In this document: one piece after another, positions 24,969 to 35,646 of the stretch
How positions within the stretch are numbered: position 1 is the first letter of the stretch
How the letters are laid out: each line of letters starts with the position of its first letter
Assembly (NCBI GenBank): GCA_027563935.2
Contig: JANVAS020000222.1
Coordinates: 4,216,001 to 4,280,000 of the forward strand
Direction: 5' to 3'
Length of the DNA: 64,000 nucleotides
Source: Costus lasius
Taxonomy: Eukaryota; Streptophyta; Magnoliopsida; Zingiberales; Costaceae
Program-made: the position numbers and the translations under genes
Notes under the pieces: generated by a model
What the model saw: the letters and a program-made list of their open reading frames with translations, nothing else
Database searches by the model: none
What the model was told of the DNA's origin: nothing

Positions 24969-25094
24969 TTACAACTAGTTAATATCGACTTAATTGATAA
25001 GTTTGGAGAGTAGGCATTTTTCTTTCTTTTGACTTAGCATTTGTTCTTTTTCTTTTTTTGTGCTATTTTATTTTCATCTTGACTTACACGTTGC

Positions 25095-26287
25095 ATGCCC
25101 AGAGCTTCACGTGTAGGTACTTTGTTTCCTGAAGACCCAGAGATTGAATGCACATTTCGCTTTCGAAGGAGATTATAGTTTCATACTCAAAAGACTTCTG
25201 AAGAAGGTGTAATGGCGGCAAAAAACTAGTCTTTGAGAGATTTTGCAGTACCAAATATACAAGGTTTTAATTCAAGCATAGTTCGACCTAATGTGGAGGC
25301 GAACAACTTTGAGCTCAAGCTAGCGCTGATGATGATGGTCCAACAAAATCAGTTTGGGGGGTCCCCAAATCAGGACCCTAATCTCCATTTAGCTGTGTTT
25401 TTAGAATACTGTGATACTGTTAAAGTTAATGGTGTTTCTTCTGACGCAATAAGACTGAGACTTTTTTCATTTTCTCTCAGGGACCGTGCGAGAGCTTGGT
25501 TATATTCACTACCAGCAGGATCGATTACCACTTGGGACGAGCTTTTTAGAGCCTTTATGAAAAATACTTCTCACCTAGCAAGACGGTCCAATTGCGCAAC
25601 ATGATTACTGGTTTTGGACAACGTGAGGGAGAATCTCTTTATGATGCATGGGATCGCTTTAAGGAGCTCCAGCGTATGTGTCCACACTATGGACATGAGA
25701 AATGGGTTCTAATCCATATCTTCTACAATGGATTGGACTACAATACAAAGTTGATGGTGGACGCTACTGCTGGAGGGGCTATTATGAGCAAGGGAGTGGA
25801 AGAGGAAACTACATTGCTTGAGGATATGGCTATGAACGATAACCACTGGTCCAATGAGCGAGGTACTACTTCCACAGAACTTGGTAAACATAGTAACGAT
25901 TCCTTACATCTCTAGCGGCAAAGGTAGATTATTTAGCGCAGAAATTATATTTTTTTCTCTTTTCCCTTAGTTACCATTAATGTTGTTTCTTGTGAAGTGT
26001 GTGGTACAACAGGACATAATTCATCTGATTGTCAACTCATTGTTTCATCCCAAGAAGACTCTAGTCAGGAGCAGGTCAATGCCTTGGGAAATTTTAACCA
26101 AAGACCAGTGAATGATCCGTATTGTGCAACCTACAATTCAGGATGGAGGAACCACCCCAACTTATCTTACAAGAGCAATCAAGGGCAAATTCCTCCACAG
26201 TACAATCAGCAGAATAATAGGCCACCACCGCGTTTTCCATCTAGGCAATATGGACATCCCCAGAAGTCGAACATGGAAACTCTCTGA
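25095..26287 (+). pseudogene. Element F gag (Athila type) with CCHC knuckle
   Basis: Athila-type gag (Retrotrans_gag family). The likely start is ATG 25095 in the frame of the later gag core. There are stops near 25174 and 25228, a one-base frameshift near 25560-25595, and a stop near 25915 before the knuckle. Recognisable segments are RDFAVPNIQGFNSSI, QFGGSPNQDPNLHL, FLEYCDTVKVNGVSSDAIR, FSLRDRARAWLYSLP, ITGFGQREGESLYDAWDRF, and further on CEVCGTTGHNSSDC, a CX2CX4HX4C nucleocapsid knuckle, then a Pro/Gln/Asn-rich tail (RPVNDPYCATYNSGWRNHPN). The order and spacing are those of Athila gag. Confidence 0.9.
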
Positions 26288-27499
26288 TGAGGACGTCACT
26301 GATGTTATCAAGAAACTGACATCGCGTGTGGATGCTTTGGCTGCCCACAATATAATGTTGGAGAGCCAGATAGCTCAGCAGGTGGGTACTTGTAAACAGA
26401 CCCATAGGGAAACATCCGGGACAACCAGAGATGAATCCCAGGGAATACTGCAATGCTGTCACTGTTGTGAATGGCAGAAGCATTGATACACCTGAAGAGC
26501 CTATTGAAGATTTTGAGGAAAACCTGAGGAGGCTTTCCCTGAAGTAGAGAAATTCAAGAGAAGGAGGAACAGGAAAAATATGTAGGTTCGCCTGCATATG
26601 TTCCACCAGTTCCTTTCCCCCAGAGGCTATTGAGAGCAGATCAGAGAAAATTTGACAATGGTAAAACTGCAATAAAAAGCAACCAGGTAAGTGAGCTCAT
26701 GGAAATAGCAAAGGTAAAGGATACTGGAGACATTTCAATTCCCTGCCAAGTTGGTAAGATCTTTATTAAACATGCTTTATGTGACTTGGGAGCGAGTGTA
26801 AGTTTGATGCCCTCATATATGATTGAGAAAGTAGATAGTGGAGAAATGAAACCTAGTGAAATTTCTCTTCAATTTGCTAATGGTTTTGTTCAACAACCTA
26901 TTGGAATTTTGGAGAATGTGTTTGTTAAAGTTGATAATTTTTCCATTTTGACTGATTTTATGATTGTTAATATGAAAGAAGATATTCAGTTACCTGTTAT
27001 TTTAGGCAGACCATTTTTGGGTAGTACAGGGGCAATTATAGATATGTTAAATTAGAGATTAACATTGAATTTTTGTGAGAATAAATTGATTTATGATTTT
27101 TCTTTGAAAGCTAAAAGACGTTATGTTGCAGGTTTCCATCAATCCTCTGAAGTGAAGGGAAACAAATCCAATGATGGAAATATCTCGAAAGTTGATGAAG
27201 GACTCTTAGAAAATCTCTTGAAGCACAAAAGGGATAAGGAGAAGAAGGATAGAGCATGGGCATTATCTCGAACTTCAAAGTTAAACCCATGCGATGATGT
27301 GCAAAGGCGGGAGATGAACAATTACCCATTATTCACTACGCCTCTCATCCACTTGAAGGACAATAAGCACTGCGTTGGTCAAGCTAATGACCTTAAACAA
27401 GCGCTACTTGGGAGGCAACCCAGAGGCTTGATCTTATTTCATTCTAGTATTTTTAGTTTCGATTTTGTTTTTCTTTCTTTACTCAATCTATTTTCTTAG
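26288..27499 (+). pseudogene. Element F protease fused to pol C-terminal tail; no RT or integrase
   Basis: A degenerate gag-pol linker (PGQPEMNPREYCNAV in another frame near 26415-26460) is followed by an Athila-type aspartic protease: IPCQVG, LCDLGASVSLMP (DLGA, normal for this clade), ILGRPFLGSTGAIIDM. One TAG at 27053-27055 interrupts the same frame, which then stays open to 27499 with YDFSLKAKRRYV, a charged stretch and NDLKQALLGRQPRG, which resembles the extreme C-terminus of Athila pol. The expected RT, RNase H and integrase are absent with no remnant that I can see, and part of the region before the protease is also shortened. This gives a compact gag-protease unit. Confidence 0.8.
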
Positions 27500-27705
27500 A
27501 ATTTTTAGAGGACTTTATCAGCATGTTGTGATGAACTTTTCTACTAAAAAAACCTTCTAAATTTGTTGTTTTATGTGCAAGAATTTTCTAGGAATTTTCT
27601 AAAATTTTTCTAGAGAAAAACAAAGTCAAAACGTGACTTTTACGGCCAGACCCATAAATGTTGCGCAGCCGTGATTTTAAATACAACTGGGACTGTATGC
27701 TAGGC
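27500..27705 (+). other. AT-rich spacer after element F protease-tail frame
   Basis: About 200 bp of AT-rich non-coding sequence with ACGGCC-type motifs near its end. I see no gene, LTR terminus or target duplication. Confidence 0.5.
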
Positions 27706-28391
27706 CAGAGAGGCCTGCTGATAGGCCAGAGAGCCATGACCAGAGGATTGTCAGACGGTATGTTAGGAAGCGTACCGATCGAGCCACTACTACTTGGGGG
27801 AGGAGAGCCACTAGGCAATTATCACCAGTTATAGAGACTACGGAGACACCCGTAGCACTCCCAGTGCCACCACCTGCAGTAGTTGTGATAGAGCATGCAG
27901 TTGAGTCACAAACTGATTCTACTCCTATGGATATGGAGGAGTCTGCCACTCCAGGGCTTCCTACTGATTTACCAGAGTCTATAGTCCCTACTAACACTCA
28001 GACTATGGATGAGGATACTCCACACGATACAGTTCAGACTCCTGAGATTCCATCACCATCTTCAGCCCAGGGAGACGTACCTATACCTGAGGCCGCTACA
28101 CCAGAGTAGCAAGATATTGAGAAGGGATCTCCTGAGATATTTATAGACTTACTAGAGATCTAGGTGGACATACCTGAGTTACAGTCTCCACCATCAGTTA
28201 CACCAGCAGCTCTTGAGTCAGCATTACCAGCATCCGAGATCTTATCAGAGAGGCCTACTGATAGGCCAGAGAGCCATGACCAGAGGATTGCCAGATGGTA
28301 TGCTAGGAAGCGTACCGATCGAGCCACTACTACTTGGGGGAGGAGAGCCACTAGGAAATTATCACCAGTTATAGAGACTACGGAGACACCC
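27706..28391 (+). pseudogene. Unrecognised Pro/Ser/Thr-rich reading frame with 146-bp direct repeat
   Basis: One frame runs through this stretch with TAG stops at 28107-28109 and 28161-28163. It begins and ends with the same basic segment (PESHDQRI..., then KRTDRATTTWGRRATR and LSPVIETTETP), encoded by 27706-27851 and 28246-28391. Between the repeats it is rich in Pro, Ser, Thr and acidic residues (TPMDMEESATPGLPTD). The repeats are 540 bp apart, a multiple of three, so the duplication keeps frame. I do not recognise the protein. Its place between Athila parts suggests a retroelement ORF tail, not a host gene, and the right edge is cut by LTR sequence at 28392. Confidence 0.6.
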
Positions 28392-29032
28392 TATTTTATG
28401 GCAATGCCGTGAACTATATTACGGTACCGTATTTCCCAGCACTTTCAGAACAGGAGACTCAAGCGATTTTATGGCAGTGCCGTGAACTATTACACTGTCG
28501 TATTTCCGTTTTTGAACGTGACTCCCAGGTCAATTTCGAAGCCCGATTCTTGCGGAGATTATTGCGATCGATCCAGAGCGTTAAATTGGATGCCCTAAGA
28601 AGAAGAGGGGGAGCTCACGACGAGAGGATCACGTAGACACCAAAAGCCCCAAATTACAACCACTGTCAAGAGAGAAATCACGGTACACACCGCCGCTTAG
28701 GGTTCCGCTGCCGCGATCAATCCAGAGCACCTCTGGCCGTGATTTTCATACTGAAGCTTCGCCTGGAGAAGGAGACAACGTGCCAGAAGTTTCAGAACTA
28801 AAGGAGATAAAATTGAGGAGAAATCAAAGGAAGAAGAAGCGTCGCCACTTTCATTGTAAATTATGGCTATGAAATATTTCATAGCCGTGCTGTATTTTCC
28901 TAAAACTCCTATTCTGTTGATTTTTGATGTTATGAAATTATGGTATTTTGTAATCCCTTCACCATGCTAGCTTAAACTTATTTTGGGACATGGGGGAGTA
29001 ATCCCTTCACCATGCTAGCTTAAACTTATTTT
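28392..29032 (+). mobile_element. Athila-type LTR fragment, central part
   Basis: Plus-oriented piece matching 32445-32682 and 43136-43500 of the G LTR, including two ~72-bp palindrome units (near 28396-28520), the CACGTAGACACC segment that is the empty version of the element D target site (near 28629), and the GGGACATGGGGGAGTAATCCC segment. A short tandem copy of CCCTTCACCATGCTAGC and its following bases occurs at its right end. Both LTR termini are missing. Confidence 0.82.
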
Positions 29033-29482
29033 ACCCTCGTTCTCACTCGTTTTTGAACCGTTCCTGGATTTTCGATCATCTCCTACCACCTGAGGATGCC
29101 GGCGAATCTTCCCGTTCAGCTTTCGTCGACGATTAGGTACTCGTTTCACTGATTTCATCGATTTGATGAGTTTTTATCAAATTTCGCCCCTTTCACTCAT
29201 TTTCACTCGTTTCTCAACCATTTTGAGTGATTCTTGTTTTCATTTACTCGTTAGAGAACATACTATCGATCTTTGCTGGATTCAGACAGATTTCCATCAC
29301 CAATTTGAGCCGAAACATGTTGAATGAGTTTGAAATCACTGTTCATGAACGTTTACTCTGTTTTTCACTCTGTTTATAGCTAATAATGCTTGTAGAACAT
29401 GTTGATAGGATGCCAATGACTAGATTTACAATGTTGTATTGTTATGCATCGAATGATGAGTTTGCAGCTTGAGTTCATACTC
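29033..29482 (+). other. Non-coding stretch upstream of the env-like ORF
   Basis: About 450 bp, T-rich, with several CACTCGTTT-like short repeats. It precedes the env-like start codon and probably corresponds to the spacer between pol and the env-like gene in Athila. I see no gene in it. Confidence 0.55.
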
Positions 29483-30867
29483 ATGGCACCAAGAACAAAA
29501 TTGATTTATCCAAGAAGAAAAGGGAAAGCCCCTGCTGAATCATCGCAACCACAGAACCCCCATGGGATTGTCTTCATAAATGAAATGTAGGAATCCAGAT
29601 ACAACAAAATTTTAGAAAGAAAAATCATCAACACCAACTATGCTGATCAAAGAACATTGGAAGCCTTGGGGCTTTATGAAGACATACTTTGGATGTCTGA
29701 GAGGATCAAAGCTAAGCAGTTCTTCCAGATGACTCTATACACTTATCTACCACTTGTTTTGGAGTTCTTGAGCAGCTTGATAATTGACTTGAAGGAATTC
29801 TCGAATGGACCTGCAGAGGGGGAAATAACTTTCAGACTGGCAAATGAGGAGAGGAAGCTGACACTGCAAGAAGTCAGAGATATTTTTGGACTGAGCATAG
29901 GAGGTTACACTGAGATACCCCTGGGCTTCATAGAGAGCATTTTTGGAATCAGATCATCGATGAAAACCACTTCTACGCAGTGTCTACTAGAGCTAGCAAG
30001 ATCATGAACCCATGCATCAAGTATGCACACAGGGTTCTAGCACACACTGTATTTGGGAGAGGAGACAGTGACGACATGGTCCGTCAACATGAGCTCTATT
30101 TTCTTTGGGGGATGCTTAATGGATTTGCTGTTGATGTGGCTTTCTTCATGGTAAAACATATGGATAAGGTTGCCAGAGCGAGCAGAGGATCTGTGGTAAT
30201 AGGAGGTTTGATTACTCCTATAGCTAGAAATTTTGGAATAGAGCCCTATGGAATTGAGTTGGCAAAAGGGAATGCAAGACTAGACATTGAGTGTTGCATA
30301 GCAATGAAGATGATCGTTAGAGAGGGAGACACTTTTTGTTTGGTCCTTGGACCTAATGTACCTCCTCTACCTTTGCCTCACATTGAGAAGACCACGGTCA
30401 GAGAAAGAGCCAACTGGAAATTATCCCCTAGTGCAGCTGAGGCAGCTTTTACTCCACCACTGGATACAGTTCCACCGCCACCCACCTGGGGTGGAAGGGG
30501 TGATCCCTATGGTATGGAGTCACCTCCTCATGATTCTTCTCAGCCCACTGGTACTTCCTCACATGGGACGAGGGGTGGTTTTGCCAGCCACCGTGATCCA
30601 GGTTTTCAGGCGCTCACAGCACAGATGTACAACCAAGAATGCCGCCTGGATGGGATGCAAGAGACTCTGGGATACATCCACAGGGATATGGAGATATTGT
30701 GCAATCATATGGAAGACATGGGCAACTTCCTTTATGACCGTTTTGGTTATGCAGATCACAGAGACTTTGGATATCAAGGTGATCAAGAAGGAGGAACGCC
30801 ATACTATGATCTTATGGAGACAGCCGCGAGGGACTTTGAGGCCACACGATCAGATGCCGACGAGTAG
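29483..30867 (+). pseudogene. ATHILA ORF-1 (env-like) gene, broken
   Basis: It begins at ATG 29483 with a short basic Lys/Arg segment and then matches the ATHILA ORF-1 family, the env-position protein of Athila elements whose function is unknown. Landmarks are NTNYADQRTLEALGLYED, KFS-like hydrophobic core, LQEVRDIFGLS, AHRVLAHTVFGRGDSD, ELYFLWGMLNGFAVDVAFF and GGLITPIARNFGIEPYG, then a Pro-rich tail (TVPPPPTWGGRGDPYGMESP) and an acidic end. There is one in-frame TAG (29588-29590) and one frameshift near 29938-29945, so two lesions separate it from a single ORF of about 460 codons. Its neighbour downstream is the Athila 3' region and LTR, as expected. Confidence 0.85.
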
Positions 30868-32066
30868 ATGTTTTGTGAGTATCATCTTCCCTTACTTATT
30901 GCTATTTTGTTCATCTTGTCTTATTTCTATTTCATATATGGAAGGATGGATCTTCTGCACTCAACAACCATCGCTACTACTATTTTTCGTGCTTATCTTT
31001 ATTTTTCGATATGGCTGTATGATGATGATTCTACTGATTTCTGTTTTACTTCGATGGGGTTGTATTAAGACATGTTGACATTCTGATGACTTTTACTTTT
31101 CAATATGGTTGTACCATGTGATGATGATATTTTTCTTTGATGATATGATCATTGACGTTTTGATGATGATGAGTATATTTTTGTTTTATATTGTTGATGA
31201 ATTGATTGATTAATGATGAATGGATTCAAATTCATGATTTGAGAAAAACCCTATCATGTTAGATTTACTTATTGAATGCATATCTATCTTTGAAATTTGA
31301 CATTGGTTGATGCATGAAATTTTAGGTAGATGTATTATTTGAGGAATAAGATCTAAGGTTAACCTATTCTTTTGAATAAAATGACTATATGAGTATGATT
31401 TGTGAATTGATATAAATTGATCAACCTAATAAATGTTTAGTCAGTTTTGCTATTTGTTGGGAAATAAGAATCCAAGATCCACAAAAATAGTGAAAGACTC
31501 CCCTACTTGGCACTATGTAAAATTGATAGTGGTACCTAAAACATGGGTTGAAGTCTAGGCATGAAAAATAATGAGAGATAAAAAAAATAATAATAAGACT
31601 CCTTTACTTGGCACTATGTAAAATTGATAGTGGTACAGAAGATAAGAGTCGAAGTCAAAAATAAAAAGTGTGTATCTATGTGGGTACATTCCATCTATGC
31701 AAAAATAACAAAATCCATAAAAAAGAAAAGAAAAATTTTGTGTGGAAAAAAATCTTGGAAAACTTAATTCCTGTAAACAAAAGCATGATAGATTTGAATT
31801 GATATTAGGTGAATTCATGAGATTAAAAATTCTATTTATTATACAAGTTGCAAGGTTTTATTTGATTGAGTTAGGGATCTAGAAGATTGAATTCTAAGGA
31901 TGATATGTTTATTTGAAGTTTTGTGAAACAATTGATGAAAATTTTCATTAATAGGTTGTATTTTAGAAATTTATTGAGCATGAAAAGGTTATTCTTCTAA
32001 TCAAATCTTGATTTTAAATTTTGATTTTTGCTTGAGGACAAGCAAAGTTTGAGCCTTATGTATTTT
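30868..32066 (+). other. Athila-type 3' non-coding region before the G LTR
   Basis: AT-rich, no gene seen. It has a ~101-bp offset direct repeat (31495 and 31596 onward, sharing ACTTGGCACTATGTAAAATT) and the conserved TTGCTTGAGGACAAGCAAAG box at 32028-32047, which commonly lies just upstream of the 3' LTR in Athila-related gypsy elements. Confidence 0.7.
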
Positions 32067-32296
32067 GATGACACCAAAATATATAGTATATTTTGTATCA
32101 TTTTAGATATCTTTTCATGCTAAATTGAGGATCTTTTGCTTATTTTTAGGCAAAAAGGCACTATTTTAAGACGTTTTTAAACAAAATCAAATACATGGAA
32201 GAGTTACCATCATCAAGAGGAAATCACCCAACAAATTTCACGCAAAATAGAGCAACTGCCGTAATTTGGAGATATTCCGAACATAAGGATTTGTCA

Positions 32297-32586
32297 AAAA
32301 TACGGCACTGCCGTAAACCATTTTACGGGCCGTATTTTGCAGCGCCTTCAGAATAGAAAGTTTCATTTATTTTACGGCACTACCATAAACTTTGACACGA
32401 GCCGTATTTTCCAGACGTTCCTGACCAGAGAGTTCAGCAGATTTTATGGCAGTGCCGTGAACCATATTACGGTACTGTATTTCCCAGCACTTTCAGAACA
32501 GGAGACTCAAGCGATTTTACGGTAGTGCCGTGAACTATTACACTACCGTATTTCCATTTTTTAACGCGACTCTCAGGTCAATTTCG
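32297..32586 (+). repeat. Four tandem 72-bp units, each with an imperfect ACGGCA/TGCCGT palindrome
   Basis: Units start at 32297, 32369, 32441 and 32514 (72, 72, 73, 73 bp). Each opens with a TACGGCACTGCCGTAAA-like inverted repeat, followed by a second half-palindrome (ACGGGCCGTATTTT-like) and then a spacer with TTCAGAA or similar. Copies diverge by roughly 20-30 percent by eye. The array lies in the U3 side of the LTR. Confidence 0.85.
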
Positions 32587-32677
32587 AAGCCCGATTCTTG
32601 CGGAGATTATTGCGATCGATCTAGAGCGTTAAATTGGATACCATAAGAAGAAGACGGGGAGCTCACGACGAGAGGAT

Positions 32678-32682
32678 CACGT
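32678..32682. repeat. Target-site duplication CACGT of element D
   Basis: CACGT lies directly left of element D and again directly right of it (43131-43135). The related LTR fragment at 28620-28640 shows the unoccupied site with a single CACGT followed by AGACACC. Confidence 0.97.
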
Positions 32683-35520
32683 TGTAAGATCCAAGGATCT
32701 TAAGTCCTGGTAAGCATTATTTGGATTTAAAAAAAAATTATTGGTTGCTAATTAACTGGCTTATTGATTGTTAAATTGTAATTAATTGATTTGAGTTTAT
32801 TTGGTTGTTAATTTATTGTAAATTAATTAGAGATTATTTATTTGATTATTGGTTGTTAATTTATGATAAATTATCATTGGTTGTTCATGATAAATTAATT
32901 AGGATTTATGGGTTGTAAATTGTAAGTTAATTAATTAGACCTTATTGGTTAAGTAATTAGACCTTATTGGATATTAATTAAATCCTTATTGGATTTCGGT
33001 TAAGTGATTGGTTATTTGTCAGTTAATTAAATTCATTAGTTAACTTTGGATTATTGGGTTTAAAAATTTGAAATTATTAGTTAAATGGGTTAAACCCTAT
33101 TTGAATAAATTAGTTAATGGGTTTAAAATTTAAAAACCCAAAGTTTAAGTGGTAATTTCGGTTAGGGTAGGAGAGTTGGCGATATTTTTGCTTGGAAGAA
33201 ATCTTGGGCGACGGTTTTGAGGCTTGGAGGCGAAAATCTTTTCTTCCTCTTCCTTTCTTCCATTGGCCGGCATCTTTGGTTTGGGTGGCGTTTTCTTCCA
33301 TTGGTGGTGACAAGGCTTTAGACAATTTTTGGAGAATTTTCACCTTGTGTTCTCGGTTAAAAGGTGAGTGGGGTGTCTAATTGATTTCTATTTATTTGTT
33401 TGTGTTAATTGATGTTTTAGATGATACATTTGCTTGTTGGAAATCTTACCATGCTAAAACCGAAATTTAAGACTTCACCATGATGAAAACCGAATTTTGT
33501 AAAGTTGATTATATCATGAAAACCGAATTTTACAAAGGTGATTATATGATGATTGTTTAACCGAAAATTTGTATGAAATTTAAGGTATTTTTATAGGAAT
33601 TTTGGTAGCATTAAATCATTGAATTTTGAGTATGAAATTCTTGTTAACTAGGTATTTTATAGGGAATTTTGGTAACATTAAATCAATGATTTTTGTAGCA
33701 TGTATGAAAACCGAAAACTTGTTAATTGTAGTTAAACCGAAATCTTGATAATATGTATGAAAACCGAATTTGATGTTTTTAGTTAACATGTTACATGTGG
33801 TAATTGTTTGAGAAATTGTTTGAGGATTTTAAGTTGATTTTATAAGTATATGGTTATATACTTATGGCTATGTTAGAAATTGTTTGAGAAATTTGGGTGA
33901 TAACATAGCAAGGTTGACTGAACTAATTAGCATGAAATCTAAGGACTACACTATTCGAATATGAAATATTATATGCTATGTTATGAGATTTTTGGGAATA
34001 ATATGTGTTATGTGATGGGTGATGTGAATTCGGAATAATATGTGTTATGTAACGGGTTATGTGAATTTGGAACATTATATGGTTATGTGACTTTTGAAAA
34101 TTATGTGGTTATGTGAATTTGGATATTATGTGTTATGTGTTGGTTAGGACTATGGCTAAGTGTAACCGTGTACTCATAGGATAGTCCTTATGTGATATGT
34201 TAAGGGTTTGAATTTCAGCCCTGTATTTGATATGTGAGGAGGTTGATGTTCAGCCTGCCTATTATGATTATTGTGATGGGGGTTGATGTTCAGCCTGCCC
34301 GATATGATTTTTGTGATGACTATCCTAGAGTCTAGTTGACACTTAGGAGTCCACCTTTGTGAAATATGATGTAAGATGTGTCTGTTGTCCAGTAGGAACC
34401 TTTTGGGAGAACGGGTTTTGACGCAAAGTGCCATGTCTTGGTCGGACAGGGGCCACCTCTTGATGTCATCACTCTCTTTTTGTGATATGGGGTGTCGTAG
34501 AGCAAAGTGCCACGTCGTGACCCGGCGGGGGCCACCTCTTGAATCTACACACAATCCATCGATGTGTTTATGGGGTGTTTTAGAGCAAAGTGCCACGTCG
34601 TGACCTGGCGGGGGCCACCTCTTGATTCTACTCACTGTCCATGTTTATGTGTTGCACGAGATTTTGCAGCTCCCAGTGCTTAGGCCAAAGCCGGGTTAGA
34701 CCATATTGGTCACTACTGAATATGCTGGACAACTAGGTTAACTAAGTATGGATGTGTTTAGTTGGTTTAGAGTATAACTCTAGAACCTGAGTTTGTATAG
34801 AACCTGAGTTTGTTATATGTTGGTGTGTACATCTGGCTGTTTATATGACTTCTGTTTTCTTTATTTTGTTATATGTAGACATAATGTTCCTGTTAAAGAT
34901 TTTTAAAATAATCTGCCTATATTTTTGAGTGTATATTATGGATGGTCGATTTAGACTATCCACTCACTGGGCTGTGTAGCTCACCCCTCATTATTTTCAG
35001 GTGTAGAGCAGGGGCGCAGTTAGCATTATATGGATATCGTGATTTATGCTTCATGAACTTATGATGCCGGTTGTGGCCTTAATATCTGAATTATGTGAAC
35101 ATGTGTTGCCAGTATGGCTAAACTATGTGTGAACTTGTGTTGCCGGATTGTGGCAGTTTTGATATTATGATTTTTGTGTCACCGCGGGCCTCAGCCTAGT
35201 TTCGGTGTTTGGTATGAGTTTATAAAATCGACTTTGTGGTTTTGTTTTGAATTTCGAATCGAATTGTATTTAAGCCATCGGATTTGATATAACTGTTGCC
35301 TTGCATATGTCTAGTGCAAGGATTGCGTGGTGGCAGGTACCCTTATGTGATTTATGAGATTTGTGTTTTGTGGATATTTATGTATGGATTTGTGGAAATT
35401 TTTGGATCGTGTTTTCTTGAACTCGGTTTTACCTAGCATATGAATCGATCTTATATGAAACATCCTGTATCATTCATGAATTGTGCCATTTGTTTGGGGT
35501 TAAGATAACCGGATGTTACA
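32683..35520 (+). repeat. Element D 5' LTR
   Basis: TGTAAGATCC...GGATGTTACA, 2838 bp. The first 450 bp are AT-rich with repeats of TTGGTTGTTAATT type. Near 34423, 34502 and 34585 a ~80-bp unit containing GCAAAGTGCCA and GGGGCCACCTCTTGA occurs three times. Confidence 0.96.
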
Positions 35521-35523
35521 GAA

Positions 35524-35535
35524 TGGTATCAGAGC
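35524..35535 (+). other. Element D primer-binding site (initiator tRNA-Met)
   Basis: TGGTATCAGAGC, three bases after the LTR end, is complementary to the 3' end of plant initiator tRNA-Met. Confidence 0.95.
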
Positions 35536-35646
35536 AGTTGGCTAGCTAAAACTTAGTTTGGGGGAAAACATGTTTGTGTATTGCTAGACACCTGTTAGGT
35601 TTATGATTGTTTTCCTGATTATGATATGTGTGTGTAGGCATTTAAG

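Larger units (their letters stand above)
32067..32682 (+). mobile_element. Athila-type LTR G, first part (split by element D)
   Basis: It begins TGATGACACCAAAAT, the same start seen inverted at 50497-50511 in LTR I. It holds a tandem array of ~72-bp palindrome units (32297-32586). It stops at CACGT (32678-32682), the target duplication of element D, and resumes at 43136. Confidence 0.88.

Noticed and set aside
29483..30867. Host gene with a plant mobile domain-like product
   Set aside because: Landmarks such as AHRVLAHTVFGRGDSD and GGLITPIARNFGI, and the position before an Athila 3' region, fit ATHILA ORF-1 better.
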